A stretch of DNA of 64,000 nucleotides from Natronomonas aquatica. Lineage in GTDB: Archaea > Halobacteriota > Halobacteria > Halobacteriales > Haloarculaceae. This document shows, in pieces, positions 33,819-42,237 of this stretch (the stretch's first letter is position 1; every line of letters starts with the position of its first letter). The stretch spans positions 1 through 64,000 of the forward strand of contig NZ_JAHLKM010000013.1 of NCBI RefSeq assembly GCF_024449025.1. Reading direction: 5' to 3'. Position numbers and translations under genes: made by a program. The notes below the pieces were generated by a model. The model had not been told where the DNA came from, searched no databases, and worked only from the letters and a program-made list of their open reading frames with translations.

Positions 33819-36140
33819 ATGAACGCCCACTCCGTGCTCGAAGACTGGGAAGTCACCCCCTTCGACGGAGGGTTCGACGGGCTCGCCGATCTCGGCTCTC
33901 GCGGGTTCGACGGCGCGGTCGAGGCCGCCGACAAGTGGCTGTTTCTCCGCGACGGCGAGCCGGTCGCCGTCCTCGCGGATCTCGACGCGAATCCCCGTTC
34001 CGGCGATATCGACGCCTTCGAGGACGCTTCAGGACAGAAGCACGAGGCGCCGAACCCCGCGGCCGTAACCCTCGCGGCGATGTTCGCCCTCGACGGCGAG
34101 GTCCGGGGCCGGTATTTCACCGACGACACGCCGCTTTCGGCGGTCCACGACACGCTCTCGGGCGGCAGCTTCACCGGCTACGTCGAACTCTCCGAGAACG
34201 TCCTCAGCGGCGATTATTACTACGTCTACGTCGACGGCGCGGTCGATCACGTCGGGGTCGTCGGCTCGGGCCAGCGGCTCTACGGCGAGGAGGCCCGGAC
34301 GAAAGCCGAAAACGAGGTCGGCATCTACGCGGTGACGGCTGTCTCGCTTCCGGAACTGGAGCTTCCGGAGCCCGAAGAGACGGAATCGGATGCCGCCACT
34401 GGTCCGGGAACGAACGCAGGGGCAGAGCCGGAAACGAAACCGGACACCGACGCAGGAATCGCCCCGACAGCCGGTTCCGACGACGCGTCGGACGCCGAAC
34501 CGGCCGCCTCCCCGACCGACGACACGTCGGCGGACACGACAACCGCCGCTGACGCTGACGCCGACGCCGACGGGGAGTCCGGTCCGGTCGTAGCGCAGAC
34601 GACCTCCGAAGACGAAGCCGAAGCCGAGGACGAGGAGGGAGTCGAGAGCGAAGACGACAGTGAAACCGAAGACGAAGCCGAAGGCGAAGGTAGAGACGGG
34701 GACGAAAACGGCGACAGAGACGACGGGGACAACGACACGCGAGGCGTAGACACCGATCGGGACCGGCCGGATCGTTCGGACGATCCGACCGACGAGGGCG
34801 GGACCGGACAGTCCGAAACGGAGGCCGACGAACCGACGCGGGAGCCCGCCCAGGACCCGTACCCCTCGGCTGGCGGCGAGGCAGGATCGACCGACCGGAG
34901 CGACAGCACACGACAGTCTGGACCCGGAACCGGCGAAACCGACCGACAGCCGGCCGAGGAGCCGAACGGGAGCGAGCCGACCGAGACCGCCTCGGGGATT
35001 GGCGGGCTCGCAACCCGATCGGTCCCGTCGCTTGACCCCGAACGGAGCAGAGAGGAAAGTGCGGAACCGCCCGGGACCGATCGGACCGGATCGACCGCCA
35101 GCCGTGGCCGGACCGCCGACGCCTCCCGTTCGGCTGACGTGTCGAGCGCCGATCCGGGGGCGCCCGGCGCCGCCGGGCGATCCTCGAGCGGGAAACTCGA
35201 GGAGTACGAAGCGCGGATCGAAGACCTCGAAGCCGAACTCGCCGAGCACGAATCGACGATCGAGGAGTACGAGGGCCGGATCGAGGCGTACGAGGCGCGA
35301 ACCGACGAGTACGAAGCGCGGATCGAGGACCTCGAAGCCGAACTCGAGACGGTACGGTCCGAGCGTGACGACCTGGAATCCCGGCTCGAAGCGATGGACG
35401 ACGGTCCCGCGACCGGGACATCCTACGCTCCCGAGGAGGCGCTCGCGGAGACGAGCCTGTTCGTCCGCGAGCGAACGCGCGGCGAGGCGACCCTCGAGGA
35501 CGCCCACGACGGAACTGAGGATCGAGAGACGGTCGTCTCGAACCTCCGGATCGACTACCACACGACGTTCGATTCGGCGGACGTGACCGTCGAAAACGAT
35601 CCCTTCGAGACGTGGCTCCGGTCGTCACCGCCCTACGAGTTCGCCGAGTGGCTCGTCACCGAACTGCTCTTCGAGATCCGATCGACGGGCGCACAGGGCG
35701 GCCTCCGGCCGCTGTACGACGCGCTCCCGGCGATTGATCGCATCGGGTTCGGCGAAGAGCTCCCGACCGTGCCGGGAGAATCAGACGATCCCGAGACGAA
35801 ACAGTTCGACATCGTCGCCCGCGATAAGAAGGGCAATCCCCTCGTGGTCGCCCACTTCGATCAGCAGCGCGACCCGACCCACGCGGACACGATCGGCCCG
35901 TTTGTCGCCGACAGCTCCGATATCTGTGAGGCTCACGGGACGCTCGCGGCAGCTATCGCGGTCACCTCGAGTTACTTCGAGGCCGACGCGATGAGCGCGA
36001 CCGAGGAGGCGACCAGTTCCAGCCTCCTCTCGCGGAGCAAACACCGGAGCTACGTGAAGCTCTCCCGGTCGAACGGCTATCACCTCTGTCTGGTCGAGGC
36101 CCGCGAGGGCTCGTTCAACCTGACGGAGCCGGATCTATAG
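33819..36140 (+). CDS. Large haloarchaeal protein with acidic linker and coiled coil (DUF7527-like)
   Basis: The protein is 773 residues from ATG 33819. It has three parts. An N-terminal globular domain of ~190 residues starts MNAHSVLEDWEVTPFDGG and includes GYVELSENVLSGDYYYVYVD. A disordered Asp/Glu/Thr/Ser/Gly-rich linker runs over about 200-440. A coiled coil follows at about 445-520 with a heptad-like repeat (EYEARIEDLEAELAE recurring). Residues ~525-773 form a conserved alpha/beta domain (FVRERTRGEATLEDAHDG, QFDIVARDKKGNPLVVAHFD), which has a nuclease-like D...K feel, but this is not firm. Function unknown. It stands alone on its strand. Confidence 0.72.
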   Translation: MNAHSVLEDWEVTPFDGGFDGLADLGSRGFDGAVEAADKWLFLRDGEPVAVLADLDANPRSGDIDAFEDASGQKHEAPNPAAVTLAAMFALDGEVRGRYFTDDTPLSAVHDTLSGGSFTGYVELSENVLSGDYYYVYVDGAVDHVGVVGSGQRLYGEEARTKAENEVGIYAVTAVSLPELELPEPEETESDAATGPGTNAGAEPETKPDTDAGIAPTAGSDDASDAEPAASPTDDTSADTTTAADADADADGESGPVVAQTTSEDEAEAEDEEGVESEDDSETEDEAEGEGRDGDENGDRDDGDNDTRGVDTDRDRPDRSDDPTDEGGTGQSETEADEPTREPAQDPYPSAGGEAGSTDRSDSTRQSGPGTGETDRQPAEEPNGSEPTETASGIGGLATRSVPSLDPERSREESAEPPGTDRTGSTASRGRTADASRSADVSSADPGAPGAAGRSSSGKLEEYEARIEDLEAELAEHESTIEEYEGRIEAYEARTDEYEARIEDLEAELETVRSERDDLESRLEAMDDGPATGTSYAPEEALAETSLFVRERTRGEATLEDAHDGTEDRETVVSNLRIDYHTTFDSADVTVENDPFETWLRSSPPYEFAEWLVTELLFEIRSTGAQGGLRPLYDALPAIDRIGFGEELPTVPGESDDPETKQFDIVARDKKGNPLVVAHFDQQRDPTHADTIGPFVADSSDICEAHGTLAAAIAVTSSYFEADAMSATEEATSSSLLSRSKHRSYVKLSRSNGYHLCLVEAREGSFNLTEPDL

Positions 36141-36190
36141 CCGACGCCGCCGCTTTTGGACCAAAGAGACGAGACAGAAACAGAGCCGCG

Positions 36191-36496
36191 TTAGCCTTCG
36201 ATCTCCGGGACGTCGTCGATCTTCATCCCTTCGAGCTTGTCGATGATGTCGTCGATCTTCGAGTCGAGATCGTCGACGAACCCGGCGGTGTCCTCCGTCG
36301 TGATGGCACCCTGGCTCGAGGGCTCGATGAGGTTCTCTTCCTCGAGGACGCGCAGCGAGTACCGGACCTTGTGGTGGGGGTACCCCGTCTCGTTGGACAT
36401 CTTGACGATCCCGATCGGCTCGTTCTCGATGACCATCCGGAGAACACGGAGGTGACGTTCCAGCATGTCTACTTCCTTCTCAAGCCTATCTATCAT
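36191..36496 (-). CDS. Winged-helix regulator, conserved in Halobacteria
   Basis: The protein is 101 residues from ATG 36496; a second ATG lies ten codons in. An N-terminal coiled stretch (DRLEKEVDMLERHLRVL) leads into a winged helix (IGIVKMSNETGYPHHKVR, YSLRVLEEENLIEPS) and a C-terminal helix pair (FVDDLDSKIDDIIDKLEG) for dimerisation. It lies upstream of purA on the other strand, with ~310 bases between them. That gap (36497-36804) holds an AT-rich promoter for this gene and no further gene that I can see. Confidence 0.75.
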   Translation of the reverse strand: MIDRLEKEVDMLERHLRVLRMVIENEPIGIVKMSNETGYPHHKVRYSLRVLEEENLIEPSSQGAITTEDTAGFVDDLDSKIDDIIDKLEGMKIDDVPEIEG

Positions 36497-36804
36497 GGCA
36501 TTTGTTAACTTGTGTTTACAGGTTTTAAATGTTGCTGTCCGTTCGGACTGCTCTCGGGGGGGTTCGACCCGTCGTACGTCAGCGTTTTCGTGTAATATAT
36601 AAATGCCTTGTGACTGTTACACGTGTGCGAACGGTTCTGCGTTCGGTCGCCGGGGCAGGTGTTGAGAACGGCCCAGCGGCCGCACCGATCGCCGCTTGCG
36701 GGATCGCTTCCGGTTTGATTCCGTTTCGGTGCTCGGCGGCCGAGCCCCCGGGTGTGTCCCACAGACCGTAATCTGTTTACCCGATAGACCGGAAGGTAGG
36801 TCCG

Positions 36805-38175
36805 ATGACCGTAACCATCGTCGGTTCGCAGCTCGGCGACGAGGGGAAGGGCGGCATCGTCGACGTCTACGGCGATGCCGCGGACGTCGTCGTGCGCTAT
36901 CAGGGCGGCGACAACGCCGGCCACACCGTCGTCTACGAGGGCGAGGAGTACAAGCTCTCGCTCGTGCCCTCCGGTGCCGTCCGCGGCAAGGTCGGCGTGT
37001 TGGGCAACGGCTGTGTCGTCAACCCCTCGACGCTGTTCGAGGAGATCGACACGCTCGAAGAGCGGGGGCTCTCCCCGGACGTCCGGGTCGCCGAACGCGC
37101 CCACGCGATCTTGCCCTATCACCGCGTCCTCGATGGGCTCGAGGAGGACGTCAAATCGGACGACGATCTGGCGGCCGGCACGACCGGCCGCGGGATCGGC
37201 CCCACCTACGAGGACAAGGCCGGCCGCCGGGGGATCCGGATCGGCGATCTCCTGGATCCCGACACGCTCCGCGAACGGCTCGAGTACGTCGTCCCGCAGA
37301 AGCGCGCGCTCGTCGAGGAGGTCTACGACCTTTCGATCGGCGAGGACGTCGACCGGGCGGCCTTCGATACCGAGACGCTCTTCGAGACCTATCGCGCGTT
37401 CGGCGAACGGCTCGAACGCGAGGGGATGGCGATAAACTGCGGGGCCTTCCTCGATCGCCGGCTGGAGACGGGCGATGAGATCATGTTCGAGGGCGCCCAG
37501 GGCACCTCGATCGACATCGACCACGGGATCTACCCGTACGTCACCTCCTCGAACCCGACCGCGGGCGGGGCGGCGGTCGGCACCGGTCTCGGCCCGACCG
37601 TCGTCGGGAGCGGCGAGGTGATCGGGATCGTCAAGGCGTACCTCTCGCGGGTCGGCACGGGACCGCTGCCGACCGAACTCGGATCGGTCGACGGTCAGAC
37701 TCCCGCCGAGGGCGGCCGACCGTCGGCGGCCGATCTGGCCACGTACATCCGCGACGAGGGCGGCGAGTACGGCACCGTCACCGGCCGGCCGCGCCGGGTC
37801 GGCTGGCTCGACATGCCGATGCTTCGGCACGCCGCCCGCGTCAACGGCTTCACCGGCCTCGCCGTCAATCACCTCGACGTCCTTGCCGGGCTCGAGGAAG
37901 TCGAGGTCGGGCACGCCTACACGCTCGCGGGCGAGGAACTGTTGACGATGCCGCCGACCACCGAACAGTGGGGCGACTGTGAGGCCCAGTTTCGGACCTT
38001 CGAGGGCTGGCCCGACGTCGAGTGGGACGCCGTCGCCAGATCCGGGTACGACGCGCTTCCCGAGAACGCCCGCACGTATCTCGAATACATCGCCGAGGAA
38101 CTCGACACGCCGATCTACGCGGTGGGCGTCGGCCCCGGCCGCGAGGAAACGATCGTCGTCGAGTCGCCCTATTAA
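36805..38175 (+). CDS. purA: Adenylosuccinate synthetase
   Basis: This 456-residue protein has the GTP-binding start VGSQLGDEGKGGIVD, catalytic His in NAGHTVV, TTGRGIGPTYEDKAGRRGI, the IMP-binding region and FEGAQGTSIDIDHGIYPYVT. It joins IMP and aspartate with GTP, the first step from IMP to AMP. There is an insertion of 30-40 residues relative to the shorter archaeal enzymes, and the C-terminal GTP-base loop (VGVGPGREETI) is present. The ATG at 36805 follows a purine-rich leader. Its stop overlaps the convergent membrane-protein gene by 4 bases. Confidence 0.95.
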   Translation: MTVTIVGSQLGDEGKGGIVDVYGDAADVVVRYQGGDNAGHTVVYEGEEYKLSLVPSGAVRGKVGVLGNGCVVNPSTLFEEIDTLEERGLSPDVRVAERAHAILPYHRVLDGLEEDVKSDDDLAAGTTGRGIGPTYEDKAGRRGIRIGDLLDPDTLRERLEYVVPQKRALVEEVYDLSIGEDVDRAAFDTETLFETYRAFGERLEREGMAINCGAFLDRRLETGDEIMFEGAQGTSIDIDHGIYPYVTSSNPTAGGAAVGTGLGPTVVGSGEVIGIVKAYLSRVGTGPLPTELGSVDGQTPAEGGRPSAADLATYIRDEGGEYGTVTGRPRRVGWLDMPMLRHAARVNGFTGLAVNHLDVLAGLEEVEVGHAYTLAGEELLTMPPTTEQWGDCEAQFRTFEGWPDVEWDAVARSGYDALPENARTYLEYIAEELDTPIYAVGVGPGREETIVVESPY

Positions 38176-38576
38176 TTCCCGTCGTCCGCGTCCGATCGCT
38201 TCCGGTAGGCCCGCACCGACAGCACGAGAAATACCGCCCCGAGGACGCGTGCGGCAGTGACGAATTCCTCGCGCCACGCCAGCGAGTCGGCGTCCTCGTA
38301 GACCAGACGGCCGCCCGTTTCAAGGTACCGCCGCGGGAAACACAGCGCGAGCGCGGCGAAGACCCCGACGACGTCCAGCAGTCGGTCGTAGACCCGTCCG
38401 CCGACGACGGCGACGAGGACGTAGGCGATTCCCTCGGCCCTGACGGTGGGACCGAGCCACCCTTTCGGCGTCGCTTCCTCGGGATTCTCGAAGGCGAGCG
38501 TCTCATAGAGGTCTACCGTGCGATCCGGGAACGCTGCGAGGAAAGTACCCAGGATGCCGAACAGTGCTCTAGACAT
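38172..38576 (-). CDS. Small membrane protein
   Basis: This 134-residue protein has an amphipathic N terminus (MSRALFGILGTFLAAFPDRT), a membrane segment AYVLVAVVGGRVYDRLLDVV with GVFAALALCFP next to it, and a last segment AARVLGAVFLVLSVRAY, i.e. about three membrane-associated helices. The tail is charged. No family is recognised. It overlaps the end of purA by four bases on the opposite strand. Confidence 0.6.
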   Translation of the reverse strand: MSRALFGILGTFLAAFPDRTVDLYETLAFENPEEATPKGWLGPTVRAEGIAYVLVAVVGGRVYDRLLDVVGVFAALALCFPRRYLETGGRLVYEDADSLAWREEFVTAARVLGAVFLVLSVRAYRKRSDADDGN

Positions 38577-38626
38577 ACTCCGGAGGACGAACAGCGGCGG
38601 TTTAATTCTGTCCTCGATAGCGAGGT

Positions 38627-40537
38627 CTATTCGTCCCGTTCGCCGCCGTCGGCCCGCGTCGCGGGCGAGGGCTCCGATTCGGCCTGCGGTGCTGGCGTGG
38701 ACGCCGGGTCCGCCGAGTCGTCGGTCTCGTCCCGGCCCCCCGTCGTGAACGCGGCGACCTGCTCCGAGAGATCGGTCGCCATGTCGGCGAGTTCCTGGAC
38801 GTCGGTGACCGTGTCCTCAAGCGAGTCGACCTGCGCAGCGGTCCGCTCGGCGGCGTCCGCCGAGTCGCGGGCGGTGGACTCCCCGGTCGACGAGACGTCC
38901 TCGACCATGGACGCGATCTCCTCGGCCGAGGCGGCCTGTTCGTCGGTCGCGTCGCTGATCTCGGTGATCCCGTCCTCGGCCTCCTCGATCGCGGCGGCGA
39001 TGTCGTCGAACATGGCGATCGTCTCGTCGATCGTTTCGGCGCCGGTCGTTACGCGGTCGCTCATCTCCTCGATGCTGGCGACGGTTTCGTCGGTCGCGCT
39101 CCGCGCCGTCTCGATGCGGCTCTCGATCTCGTCGGTGGCCGAGGCGGCTTCCTCAGCCAGGGATTTGACCTCGCTCGCGACGACCGCGAACCCGTCGCCG
39201 TCGCCGTCGGCGCTGGCGGCCTCGATGGAGGCGTTCAGCGCCAGGATGTTGGTCTGGGCGGCGATCTCGCCGATCATATCGGCTATCTCGCCGATCTCGT
39301 TCATCTGCTCGTTCAGTGCCGTGATCTCCTTGGCGACTTCTTCGGCCTGTGCCTCGATCGCTGCGATCTCCTCGGTCGCGTCGTTCGCGTACTCGCGGCC
39401 CGCTTCGCCGCGCTCGACGGCGGTGTTGGCCGTGGCTGCGACTTCCTGTGAGGAGGACGCGATCTCCTCGACCGTCGCCGACATGTCGCTGATCTCGTCC
39501 GCCGCGGTTCGGAGCTGGTCGTTCTGTTCTTCGGCGCGAGCCGCGACCTCCGAGACCGATCGCTCGACGTCGGCGCTCGACTCCTTGATCTCCGTCGATC
39601 GATCGGCGATGTCGGTGCTGTTTGTCGAGACCGTGTCGGCGAACGATTGGATATCGAGCACCGTTTGCTCGAAATCAGCGATCATATCGTTGAACGCCCG
39701 GGCGATCGCGGCCATCGCGTCGTTCTCCACGGCGTCGTCGAGTCGTTGTGTGAGATCGCCGTCGGCACACGCCGTCATGGTGGTCTGATACCGCTCGGCC
39801 GTAGACTCAAGTTCCTCGTGTAACGCCGTGATCTCTTCCTTTTGACGGTCGGCTTCCCGCTGTTTCCGCTCGGCAACCTCCTTCGCCTCCTCGATCTCGT
39901 CGACCTTCTCTTGGATCCGTTCGCGGGTCCGTTGCCGTTGGATCGCGATCGACTGCCAGAGGAACGTGATCGCCGTCGCGAGCATCAGGACGCCGATCGC
40001 GTGGATCCCACCCCAGACGACGGGATTCGCCATGGCTGCCGGGTGATTGTACACCATGAACCACTCGATGAGCCCGAAGACGCTGTGCTGGATCGCGACG
40101 TATCCGATCGTGATACCGAACGGAACCCAGTCCTCGTACAGCGCGACGACGCCGACGCCGACGAAGTACAGAAAGTGCGCCTCGATGAAGCCCCCAGTGA
40201 AGTACGCGAGGGTCGACGCGGTTGTCATAAATCCCATCGCCGCCAGCGCCGACCGGGCGCGACGCGGCAACTGCGGCAGCGCGGCCGCGATCAGGAGGCC
40301 GACGACGAGTCCGCTCCCGGCGAGCGAGTGCGTCATCGGGATGGCCGGCAGTTCGGCACCGGTGACCGATTGGACGCCGGTCATCCGACTGATGCCGAAC
40401 ACCAACGGGACGAGCGCGGCGGTAAATCCGATGATACCACGGTGGCGCTTTCCGAACGATTCCTCGGGGATTTCAGTCCCGTTCGGTGTGTTTTCGATGT
40501 ACTGGCCGATCGCGGACTGTGAGTGACCCGTGGTCAT
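38627..40537 (-). CDS. Methyl-accepting chemotaxis protein with multi-pass N terminus
   Basis: This 636-residue transducer has about six or seven membrane helices in residues 30-200 (for example FTAALVPLVFGI, AGSGLVVGLLIAAALP, FLYFVGVGVVALYEDW, VLMLATAITFLW). A long coiled coil and a classic signalling tip follow in IGEIAAQTNILALNASIEAA (residues ~428-447), with methylation-helix repeats either side. There is no extracellular sensor domain, so the sensor is the membrane part itself. Output would go through CheA/CheW to the archaellum switch. The short C-terminal tail is Pro/Asp-rich. A TATA-like box lies at 40561-40569. Confidence 0.9.
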   Translation of the reverse strand: MTTGHSQSAIGQYIENTPNGTEIPEESFGKRHRGIIGFTAALVPLVFGISRMTGVQSVTGAELPAIPMTHSLAGSGLVVGLLIAAALPQLPRRARSALAAMGFMTTASTLAYFTGGFIEAHFLYFVGVGVVALYEDWVPFGITIGYVAIQHSVFGLIEWFMVYNHPAAMANPVVWGGIHAIGVLMLATAITFLWQSIAIQRQRTRERIQEKVDEIEEAKEVAERKQREADRQKEEITALHEELESTAERYQTTMTACADGDLTQRLDDAVENDAMAAIARAFNDMIADFEQTVLDIQSFADTVSTNSTDIADRSTEIKESSADVERSVSEVAARAEEQNDQLRTAADEISDMSATVEEIASSSQEVAATANTAVERGEAGREYANDATEEIAAIEAQAEEVAKEITALNEQMNEIGEIADMIGEIAAQTNILALNASIEAASADGDGDGFAVVASEVKSLAEEAASATDEIESRIETARSATDETVASIEEMSDRVTTGAETIDETIAMFDDIAAAIEEAEDGITEISDATDEQAASAEEIASMVEDVSSTGESTARDSADAAERTAAQVDSLEDTVTDVQELADMATDLSEQVAAFTTGGRDETDDSADPASTPAPQAESEPSPATRADGGERDE

Positions 40538-40885
40538 TGGTCTCCTCTTTTTGCCAGTGACTATAAGTACCGTAACAAAAACGAGGTATAAATGAGCCGT
40601 TAGGCTTATACTGAGGATTCGATCGAAACCGACGGTTTCAGCTTGTTATTGTCAGTTTCTCGATGATCTGATACTCTCTTCGATGGACGGTACATCGGAG
40701 ACGGCGACGAGAACAGTTACACTCAGCGTCGTCTACGTGTCAAAAATCTAAAATCGAGATCGGATCGCTGCCCGTGTCGCCACCGGCGAGACCGCGAGTG
40801 ACCGAGACAAGACTTTCCGGCCCGGGCAAGCGTTGTCCGCCTCCCGCCGAACTGTCGGTCCGACCGCCGAAACCGATCCCCCCGA
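40538..40885. other. Intergenic stretch between the chemoreceptor and TFB genes
   Basis: About 350 bases with no gene seen. It holds the leftward promoter of the chemoreceptor (TATA-like box at 40561-40569) and the 3' flank of the tfb gene. An AT-rich patch (40640-40760) gives no ORF or clear dyad. Confidence 0.5.
40561..40569 (-). promoter_or_regulatory. TATA-like box of the chemoreceptor gene
   Basis: The minus strand reads TACTTATAG about 27 bases before the ATG at 40537, with a GAGGAG Shine-Dalgarno between them. Spacing fits a short-leader archaeal transcript. Confidence 0.5.
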
Positions 40886-41842
40886 TCAGTGGATCCCGAG
40901 CGCTTCGATCTGCTCTTGATACCGGTTGCGGATCGTCACTTCGGTCACCTGAGCGACCTCGGCGACCTCCCGCTGTGTTTTCTTCTCGTTACAGAGAAGC
41001 GAGGCGGCGTAAATGGCGGCCGCGGCATAGCCCGTCGGGGATTTCCCCGAGAGCATCCCCTTCTCGGCGGTGACCTCGATGATCTCCCGTGTCTTCTGTT
41101 CGACCTCCTCGCTGAGGCCGAGTTCCGAACAGAAGCGAGGGACGTACTGGACGGGATCGACCGGTTCGAGTCCCAAGGAGAGTTCCTGTGCGATATAGCG
41201 GTACGTGCGGCCGATCTCTTTTTGCTCGACGCGGGCGACTTCGGCGACCTCGTCGAGGCTTCGCGGAATCCCTTCCTGTCGGCAGGCCGCATACAGCGCG
41301 GCGGTGGCGACGCCCTCGATCGAACGGCCCCGGATGAGGTCGTCGTCGAGCGCCCGCCGGTAGATGACCGAGGCGACCTCCCGGACGGAGCGGGGGACGC
41401 CCAGCGCCGAGGACATCCGGTCGATCTCCGAGAGCGCGAACTGGAGGTTCCGCTCGCCGGCGTCCTTGGTCCGGATCCGCTCTTGCCACTTCCGGAGCCG
41501 GTGCATCTGGGAGCGTTTTTCCGAAGAGATGGATCGCCCGTAAGCGTCTTTATCCTTCCAGTCGATCTGGGTCGTCAGCCCCTTGTCGTGCATCGTCTGG
41601 GTCGTCGGTGCCCCGACGCGGGATTTCGACTGACGCTCGGAGTGGTTGAACGCCCGCCACTCGGGCCCCCGATCGATGTTTTCCTCCTCGATTACGAGCC
41701 CACAGTCCTCACAGACCAACTCGCCGCCCCCATCGGCGCTGCGTACCAGCGAGTCCGAATCGCACTCGGGACAGCCGGTCTCTTCTTCCGTCTCCGTCTC
41801 GTCCTCGCTGGTGCGCTCTCTCTGACGGGTAGGCCCTGGCAT
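40886..41842 (-). CDS. tfb: Transcription initiation factor TFB (TFIIB)
   Basis: This 318-residue protein has an N-terminal zinc ribbon ([10 protein letters not shown]...CEDCG, four Cys in residues ~25-48), a B-finger region ([20 protein letters not shown]) and two cyclin-like repeats, e.g. [18 protein letters not shown] and AYGRSI...EKRSQMHRL before it, then [18 protein letters not shown] brings RNA polymerase to TBP-bound promoters and reads the BRE. Haloarchaea carry many tfb copies; which one this is cannot be told. A strong TATA box lies 31 bases upstream. Confidence 0.95.
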   Translation of the reverse strand: MPGPTRQRERTSEDETETEEETGCPECDSDSLVRSADGGGELVCEDCGLVIEEENIDRGPEWRAFNHSERQSKSRVGAPTTQTMHDKGLTTQIDWKDKDAYGRSISSEKRSQMHRLRKWQERIRTKDAGERNLQFALSEIDRMSSALGVPRSVREVASVIYRRALDDDLIRGRSIEGVATAALYAACRQEGIPRSLDEVAEVARVEQKEIGRTYRYIAQELSLGLEPVDPVQYVPRFCSELGLSEEVEQKTREIIEVTAEKGMLSGKSPTGYAAAAIYAASLLCNEKKTQREVAEVAQVTEVTIRNRYQEQIEALGIH

Positions 41843-41868
41843 TATACTTATATGATTTGCCTACTCTA

Positions 41869-41878
41869 CATATAAATG
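41869..41878 (-). promoter_or_regulatory. TATA box of the tfb gene
   Basis: The minus strand reads CATTTATATG centred about 31 bases before the ATG at 41842. With the usual ~25-base distance to the start site, the transcript would be almost leaderless. Confidence 0.6.
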
Positions 41879-41966
41879 CTTTGCACACCCGGCTTTTTGC
41901 CCCGTTTGTTTTCGACCAAAAAGAGACAACACAAAAGGGCTTTTCCGGCCGCCCCGACGCAAGGGC

Positions 41967-42237
41967 ATGGGTCCGACGCCGGGTTCACGACGACGGCTCG
42001 CCTCGATTGACTGTGCTGTGGTGGTTCTTTCGCTCCTTTTGACGTTCGTGGCGACAGCGGCCGCCGTCACGACGGTCCCCGTGACGGAGCCGCCGGTCGA
42101 GACCGAAGACCAAGGACCGATCGTCTCGCCGGCCGCTCTCTTCGCGCTCGCGGCCTGTGTCCTCCTCGGGCGCCGGGTTCATTTCGCTGGCCGCCGAAGG
42201 TCCGGCAGTGGCAGAGACCGAGCGCAAGCGGGTCGAC
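41967..42237 (+). other. Open frames upstream of the MATE gene, possible frameshifted N terminus
   Basis: From ATG 41967 one frame reads SIDCAVVVLSLLLTFVATAA and then FALAACVLLG, like two membrane helices. Exactly there the helix continues naturally in the frame of the MATE gene as GAGFISLAAEGPAVAETERK. One extra G near 42170 would explain this. Either a separate small membrane protein gene or an extended MATE N terminus has been frameshifted, or the likeness is chance. Confidence 0.4.

Noticed and set aside
34029-35561. Long minus-strand ORF (510 codons) opposite the DUF7527-like gene
   Set aside because: Composition (Arg/Val/Gly/Phe-rich, opposite an Asp/Glu-rich linker) is that of a shadow of GC-rich coding DNA.
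39000-39500. Repetitive-looking sequence in the chemoreceptor gene
   Set aside because: It is explained by the heptad coiled-coil of the signalling domain, not by a DNA repeat.
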